DNA from: Bacteroidota bacterium
Lineage (GTDB): Bacteria > Bacteroidota > Bacteroidia > Flavobacteriales > Schleiferiaceae
Assembly (NCBI GenBank): GCA_005786915.1
Contig: SYCM01000033.1
Location: forward strand, 1-11,107
Length of the DNA stretch: 11,107 bases
Direction of reading: 5' to 3'
The position numbers and the translations under genes are program-made. Positions 7,759-11,107 of the stretch are shown in pieces (position 1 is the stretch's first letter; each line of letters starts with the position of its first letter). Under the pieces are notes generated by a model, which worked only from the letters and a program-made list of their open reading frames with translations, ran no database searches and was not told the origin of the DNA.

Positions 7759-10700
7759 ATGAAGCACGTTTACGCCCTTTTTGCCGCCCTGCTTTCGCTG
7801 GCCGCCGCAGCCACCCACTACCAAGTCCAAGTGGGATCGAACTACTTTGCCCCCGCCTACCTCAGCATTCAGGTGGGCGACACCGTGACCTGGACCCAGG
7901 TGAGCGGCAACCACAACGTCAACGGCAGCCTGTCGACCTTCCCGAGCAACCCCGCAGGCTTCAGCAGCGGTGCGGTAGCGGGCGGAACCTGGACCTACAC
8001 CTTTGCCTTCTCGACGGCCGGAACCTACGCCTACCAGTGCGACCCGCACGCCGCGATGGGCATGGTCGGCACCGTCAAGGTCACGACCCCCTGTACCGAG
8101 CTCTACTTCTCGGAATACCTCGAGGGCAGCAGCAACAACAAAGCGCTGGAAATCTACAATCCGACCAACGCGCCCATCAACCTTTCGGCGTACAGCGTCA
8201 AGGCCTACAACAACGGCGGAACGACCGTGTCCAACAGCCTCCAGCTGCCCAACAAGAACCTCGCGCCCTACGACGTCTACGTCATCGCCAACCCCACGGC
8301 CGTTGCCGCCATCTTGGGCGTTGCCGACACCACCTCAACCGTGACTTTTTTCAACGGCGACGACGCCATTGTGCTCTTCAAGAACAACGATACCCTCGAC
8401 ATCATTGGCGACGTGGGCGTGGACCCCGGCACCAACTGGGTGGTGGGAACCGGCGCAACCTCTGAATTCACGCTGGTGCGCAAGCCCAACGTGCGCAACG
8501 GCCAACTCGTTTGGACCCTCGGCGCCAACGAGTGGCTGGTCAGCCCCCAGAACACGACGACCTTCCTGAACGCCCACACTTCGAACTGCGGAAGCGGCGG
8601 TGGTGGTGGCGGCGGAACGACCACCGGTCCCGCCGTTCGCGCCATTGGCACGATTCGGGGCGTGAACAACGACGGCGTGGCCGACTCCAACAACGTGGTG
8701 GTGCGCCTCCGCGGGGTGGTGACCACCAACGACTTCCGTGCTTCGGGCTACACGTTCCACCTTCAGGACGCCACGGGCGGCATCGTGGTCTTCCGCAGCG
8801 CGGACTTGACCAACTACGCCACGCCCTTGCGCGGCGACTCGCTTGAGGTCTACGGTACCCTCAACCAATTCAACGGCCTACTTCAGGTAATTCCTGACAC
8901 GATCAAGCTGCGCGCTCAAAACCGTCCGCTTCCCGCTCCTTTGGTGGTGACAACCCTAGGCGAGTCCAACGAGGGAAAGCTCGTGCGCATGAACAGCCTG
9001 AGCGTGACGACTTGGCCGGCCACGTGGACCGGTTCGGGCCAGAACATCACCCTGTCTGACGGAACCAACAGCTACACCATGCGCGTCGTTCCCCTTTCGG
9101 GCGTCTGGAACCGTCCGCAGCCCGTGGGCATGATTGACGTGATCGGCGGACTTCAGCAGTTCGACAACTCGCTGCCCTACACGAGCGGATACCAAATCTT
9201 CCCCCGCGACACCAACGACATCATCCCCGTGGTCGCCACCACCCCGACGATTCGCTTCGTCGGCGGCAGCGCGACCAAGCTCGAGGGCAACGTCAGTCAG
9301 ACGATCAAGCTTCACGTGCAGCCGCACCTGATGACGGCCGGCAGCGTCACCCTCACCGCCACTCCGGGCGCTGGATTTGTGCTGGGCTCTGACGCCACCA
9401 CTACGCCGGCCTTGAGCGGAACCACCTTAACCCTGCCCGTGCCGAGCATGGCCGACACCGTGAGCTTTGCCGTGAACGTGATCGACGACAGCAACATCGA
9501 GGGCAACGAAAACCTGCTCTTCACGATGACGTCCGCCAGCACCGGCCTCACGGTTGGCGCGCCCTCGACCTTCACCTTCACGATCGCCGACAACGACGTC
9601 TTCATTCCGACCCGCACCATCCCGCAGGTCAAAGGCATCAACGCGCAGGGCATTCCCGACTCCAACAGCAAAATGTGCAAGCTCGTCGGAACCGTACTCG
9701 GCGTGAACACCCAGACCTTTGCCACCACCGGCAACGTGGCCTTCACCATCCACGACGGCAGCGTGGGCTTCGGCGTCTTTGGGGCCGGAACCAAAAACCT
9801 CGGCTACACCGTCAATGAAGGCGACGTCGTGCGCGTCATCGGCGTCATCGGCCACTTCAACGGCCTGGCCCAAATCAATGCGGACTCCATCGTCGTGGTG
9901 AGCACCAACGCGACCCTCCCGAACCCCGTCGTCATCACCGAACTCGGCGAAGTGACCGAAAGCCAGCTGATCCGCATGAACGACGTGTACGTCATCAACC
10001 CCACGCAGTGGACCAACGCCGGATCGGGCTTCTCCGTCAACGTCACCGACGGCACCGACACGATCCAGCTGCGCATCGACGCCGACGTGTCGGACGTGTA
10101 CAGCGCCCCCTGCCCCGTGGGCACCTTTGACGTGGTCGGAATCGGCGGACAGTTCGACAACAGCGCCCCCCACACCAGCGGCTACCAGTTCCTGCCGCGC
10201 TACCTGGCCGACTTCATCTACCCCATCCCCGTGACCTACGACCTGGCCATTACCGAGGTAATGCCGAGCTCCAACGACGCCAACAGTGCCATCAACGAGG
10301 ACTGGTTTGAAATCACCAACTACGGCACGACCGCCGTCGACCTCGCCGGATTCAGCTGGGACGACAACTCGTGGAACCCCGGAACGGTGGTCTTCCCGAG
10401 CGTAACCATCAACCCAGGCGAAGCCCTCGTGGTGGCCCAGATTGACTCGGCCAACGAGGCCGCCTTCCGCGCCGCGTGGAACCTCGGACCCTGGGTTCAG
10501 GTGCTCGTCAACCAAGACTTTGCCACCGCCCAGCCCAGCTTCAGCGCAAGCGGCGACGGAGTGGTGCTCTTCGACACCTCAGCTACCGCCATTGAAGTGT
10601 GTCGCGCCGAATACGCCTTGGCCCTCGCCGGCTACAGCGTCGAGTTTGACACCGCCTGCACCTACCTCGGCAACGCGGCCGTGGGCGTTCGCGGAGCCTA

Positions 10701-10995
10701 CGCCTCTACCGGCAACGACGTCGGCTCGCCCGGCAACCAAAGCGTCGGACTGGGCGAAGGCCAGCTCCTGATTGGACTGCACCCCAACCCCACCACGGGC
10801 ACGGTGCACCTCAAGCTTCCGGGCACCGCGAACTACCGCATCCATGTGCGAAACCTTAACGGACAAATCCTTGCCAGCCAGCAAGTTAATGCCGACCGCG
10901 CCGAAATTAACCTCAGTGCGCTCGCTCGTGGCATGTACCTTGTAGAGGTAGTAAGCGAAGCCGGCGGTACCACCCAACGCGTGGTTCTGCAGTAA
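7759..10995 (+). CDS. T9SS-secreted copper/lamin-tail/OB-fold mosaic protein
   Basis: The protein has 1078 residues. ATG 7759 is preferred because it starts a signal peptide (MKHVYALFAALLSLAAAA); the upstream TTG at 7720 would add 13 residues and overlap the -7 element. Residues 21-110 are a plastocyanin-like cupredoxin with ligands His52, Cys94, His97 and Met102; the C-x2-H-x4-M spacing is that of plastocyanin. Residues 112-277 are a lamin-tail domain (FSEYLEGSSNNKALEIYNPT), flanked by Cys112 and Cys277. A Gly linker (280-286) follows. Residues about 293-490 and 619-822 are two related OB-fold-like modules separated by a Calx-beta-like domain (about 497-613, ending TIADND). Residues about 826-995 are a second lamin-tail domain, and 1003-1078 a T9SS type A sorting domain. 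Inference: an extracellular or surface protein that may bind copper and polymers. Domain naming is by eye. The gene has its own promoter and a terminator after its stop. Confidence 0.92.
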   Translation: MKHVYALFAALLSLAAAATHYQVQVGSNYFAPAYLSIQVGDTVTWTQVSGNHNVNGSLSTFPSNPAGFSSGAVAGGTWTYTFAFSTAGTYAYQCDPHAAMGMVGTVKVTTPCTELYFSEYLEGSSNNKALEIYNPTNAPINLSAYSVKAYNNGGTTVSNSLQLPNKNLAPYDVYVIANPTAVAAILGVADTTSTVTFFNGDDAIVLFKNNDTLDIIGDVGVDPGTNWVVGTGATSEFTLVRKPNVRNGQLVWTLGANEWLVSPQNTTTFLNAHTSNCGSGGGGGGGTTTGPAVRAIGTIRGVNNDGVADSNNVVVRLRGVVTTNDFRASGYTFHLQDATGGIVVFRSADLTNYATPLRGDSLEVYGTLNQFNGLLQVIPDTIKLRAQNRPLPAPLVVTTLGESNEGKLVRMNSLSVTTWPATWTGSGQNITLSDGTNSYTMRVVPLSGVWNRPQPVGMIDVIGGLQQFDNSLPYTSGYQIFPRDTNDIIPVVATTPTIRFVGGSATKLEGNVSQTIKLHVQPHLMTAGSVTLTATPGAGFVLGSDATTTPALSGTTLTLPVPSMADTVSFAVNVIDDSNIEGNENLLFTMTSASTGLTVGAPSTFTFTIADNDVFIPTRTIPQVKGINAQGIPDSNSKMCKLVGTVLGVNTQTFATTGNVAFTIHDGSVGFGVFGAGTKNLGYTVNEGDVVRVIGVIGHFNGLAQINADSIVVVSTNATLPNPVVITELGEVTESQLIRMNDVYVINPTQWTNAGSGFSVNVTDGTDTIQLRIDADVSDVYSAPCPVGTFDVVGIGGQFDNSAPHTSGYQFLPRYLADFIYPIPVTYDLAITEVMPSSNDANSAINEDWFEITNYGTTAVDLAGFSWDDNSWNPGTVVFPSVTINPGEALVVAQIDSANEAAFRAAWNLGPWVQVLVNQDFATAQPSFSASGDGVVLFDTSATAIEVCRAEYALALAGYSVEFDTACTYLGNAAVGVRGAYASTGNDVGSPGNQSVGLGEGQLLIGLHPNPTTGTVHLKLPGTANYRIHVRNLNGQILASQQVNADRAEINLSALARGMYLVEVVSEAGGTTQRVVLQ
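7819..8088 (+). other. Blue-copper (cupredoxin) domain, all four ligands present
   Basis: Residues 21-110 of the mosaic protein. The motif DTVTWTQVSGNHNV holds His52, and YQCDPHAAMGM holds Cys94, His97 and Met102. This is the ligand set of a type 1 copper site, and Cys-x2-His-x4-Met has the same spacing as in plastocyanin. Such domains carry single electrons or store copper. There is no sign of a heme or multicopper domain nearby to pair with it. Confidence 0.85.
8596..8616 (+). repeat. Glycine-codon tract encoding a linker
   Basis: Seven consecutive Gly codons (four GGN types, mostly GGT and GGC) encode the linker between the first lamin-tail domain and the first OB-fold-like module. A near-tandem trinucleotide run of this kind can change length by slippage. 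The rest of the protein has no comparable low-complexity tract. Confidence 0.85.
8635..9228 (+). repeat. OB-fold-like module, copy 1
   Basis: Residues about 293-490 of the mosaic protein. Copy 1 shares with copy 2, in the same order, the motifs GVVTT or GTVLG, HLQDATGG or TIHDGSVG, FNGLLQV or FNGLAQI, GESNEGKLVRMN or GEVTESQLIRMN, and QQFDNSLPYTSGYQ or GQFDNSAPHTSGYQ. The resemblance is at protein level, with clear divergence at DNA level, so the duplication is not recent. Confidence 0.82.
9247..9597 (+). other. Calx-beta-like domain
   Basis: Residues about 497-613 of the mosaic protein show the usual Calx-beta order: a KLEGN start, alternating beta strands, IEGNENLLFTM, and a closing TFTIADND. 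Family members bind calcium or act as spacers in adhesins. The Asp-rich end is present but metal binding is not shown by sequence alone. The domain separates the two OB-fold-like modules. Confidence 0.72.
9613..10224 (+). repeat. OB-fold-like module, copy 2
   Basis: Residues about 619-822 of the mosaic protein, the partner of copy 1. It has extra Cys residues (640 and 785) that copy 1 lacks. The end motif FLPRYLADFI corresponds to FPRDTNDII in copy 1 and to LPRNNDDFI in the first gene of the window, so three related modules are present in total. Confidence 0.82.
10765..10992 (+). other. T9SS type A C-terminal sorting domain (mosaic gene)
   Basis: The last about 76 residues start LLIGLHPNPTTGTVHLKL and continue with VRNLNGQIL, INLSALARGMYLVEV and a final RVVLQ strand. 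This is the canonical sorting-domain layout, which marks the protein for T9SS export. The domain is similar in layout but not close in sequence to that of the first gene. Confidence 0.93.
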
Positions 10996-11022
10996 GGCGG
11001 ACTTCGAAATCCTAATTGCACC

Positions 11023-11055
11023 GAGCCGCTCCCACCCCGGGGCGGCTCTTATTTT
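11023..11055 (+). terminator. Rho-independent terminator
   Basis: GAGCCGCTCC (11023-11032) pairs with GGGGCGGCTC (11039-11048) across a 6-nt loop, giving a 10-bp stem with one T-G wobble. TTATTTT follows directly. It lies 28 nt after the stop of the mosaic gene and should end its transcript. Confidence 0.88.
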
Positions 11056-11068
11056 GGGACCCACGCTA

Positions 11069-11098
11069 TTGCAAGATGTTTTTGCGGTCGTAGATTTG
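11069..11098 (+). promoter_or_regulatory. Bacteroidota-type promoter for a gene beyond the window
   Basis: TTG at 11069-11071, a 19-nt spacer and TAGATTTG at 11091-11098 match the -33/-7 pattern TTG-N19-TAnnTTTG. The position, 14 nt after the terminator tract, fits a new transcription unit on the + strand. Its gene would begin just past the right edge. The window ends before any start codon is seen. Confidence 0.7.
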
Positions 11099-11107
11099 CA
11101 CTCCCCA

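Noticed and set aside
8635..10224. Secreted nuclease activity for the OB-like modules
   Set aside because: Similar OB-fold modules occur beside extracellular nucleases, but no endonuclease or exonuclease catalytic domain is seen in this protein.
9427..10515. Antisense reading frame over the mosaic gene
   Set aside because: Its composition is dominated by Val, Asp, Gly and His, as expected of a reverse shadow of GC-rich coding sequence; no recognisable motif.

Overview
The window comes from a GC-rich member of the Bacteroidota (roughly 60-65% GC by eye). The evidence is two secreted proteins ending in type IX secretion system (T9SS) type A sorting domains, a TonB-dependent receptor with the carboxypeptidase-like N-terminal extension typical of this phylum, a PorV/PorQ-family barrel, promoter motifs of the TAnnTTTG type, and no Shine-Dalgarno sequences ahead of the starts. 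I cannot place it below phylum with confidence. All six genes are on the + strand and coding density is very high.

Region 1 (1-7693) is a tight run of five genes that reads as one operon. It holds the 3' end of a large T9SS-secreted protein (its start lies outside the window), a lipoprotein with two Ig/FN3-like domains and a Rossmann-like C-terminal domain, a 945-residue TonB-dependent receptor, a PorV/PorQ-family outer-membrane protein, and an NHL-repeat lipoprotein. The junctions are a 13-nt gap, a 17-nt overlap and two ATGA overlaps, so the four downstream products are probably translationally coupled. Every product carries, or is expected to carry, an export signal. The set looks like an outer-membrane or cell-surface assembly with its own secreted partner. 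Its substrate cannot be read from the sequence.

Region 2 (7694-11055) is a separate unit with its own probable promoter, one 1078-residue gene and a strong rho-independent terminator. The protein is a mosaic: a signal peptide, a blue-copper (plastocyanin-like) domain with all four ligands, a lamin-tail domain, a Gly linker, an OB-fold-like module, a Calx-beta-like domain, a second copy of the OB module, a second lamin-tail domain and a T9SS sorting domain. The OB module also resembles one in the first gene, which ties the two units together.

Region 3 (11056-11107) is the upstream region of a gene beyond the window. It carries a good Bacteroidota promoter match.

No RNA gene, mobile element or CRISPR array was seen. 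The main points of interest are the five-gene surface operon and the copper-domain fusion. Neither can be shown here to be a new system.
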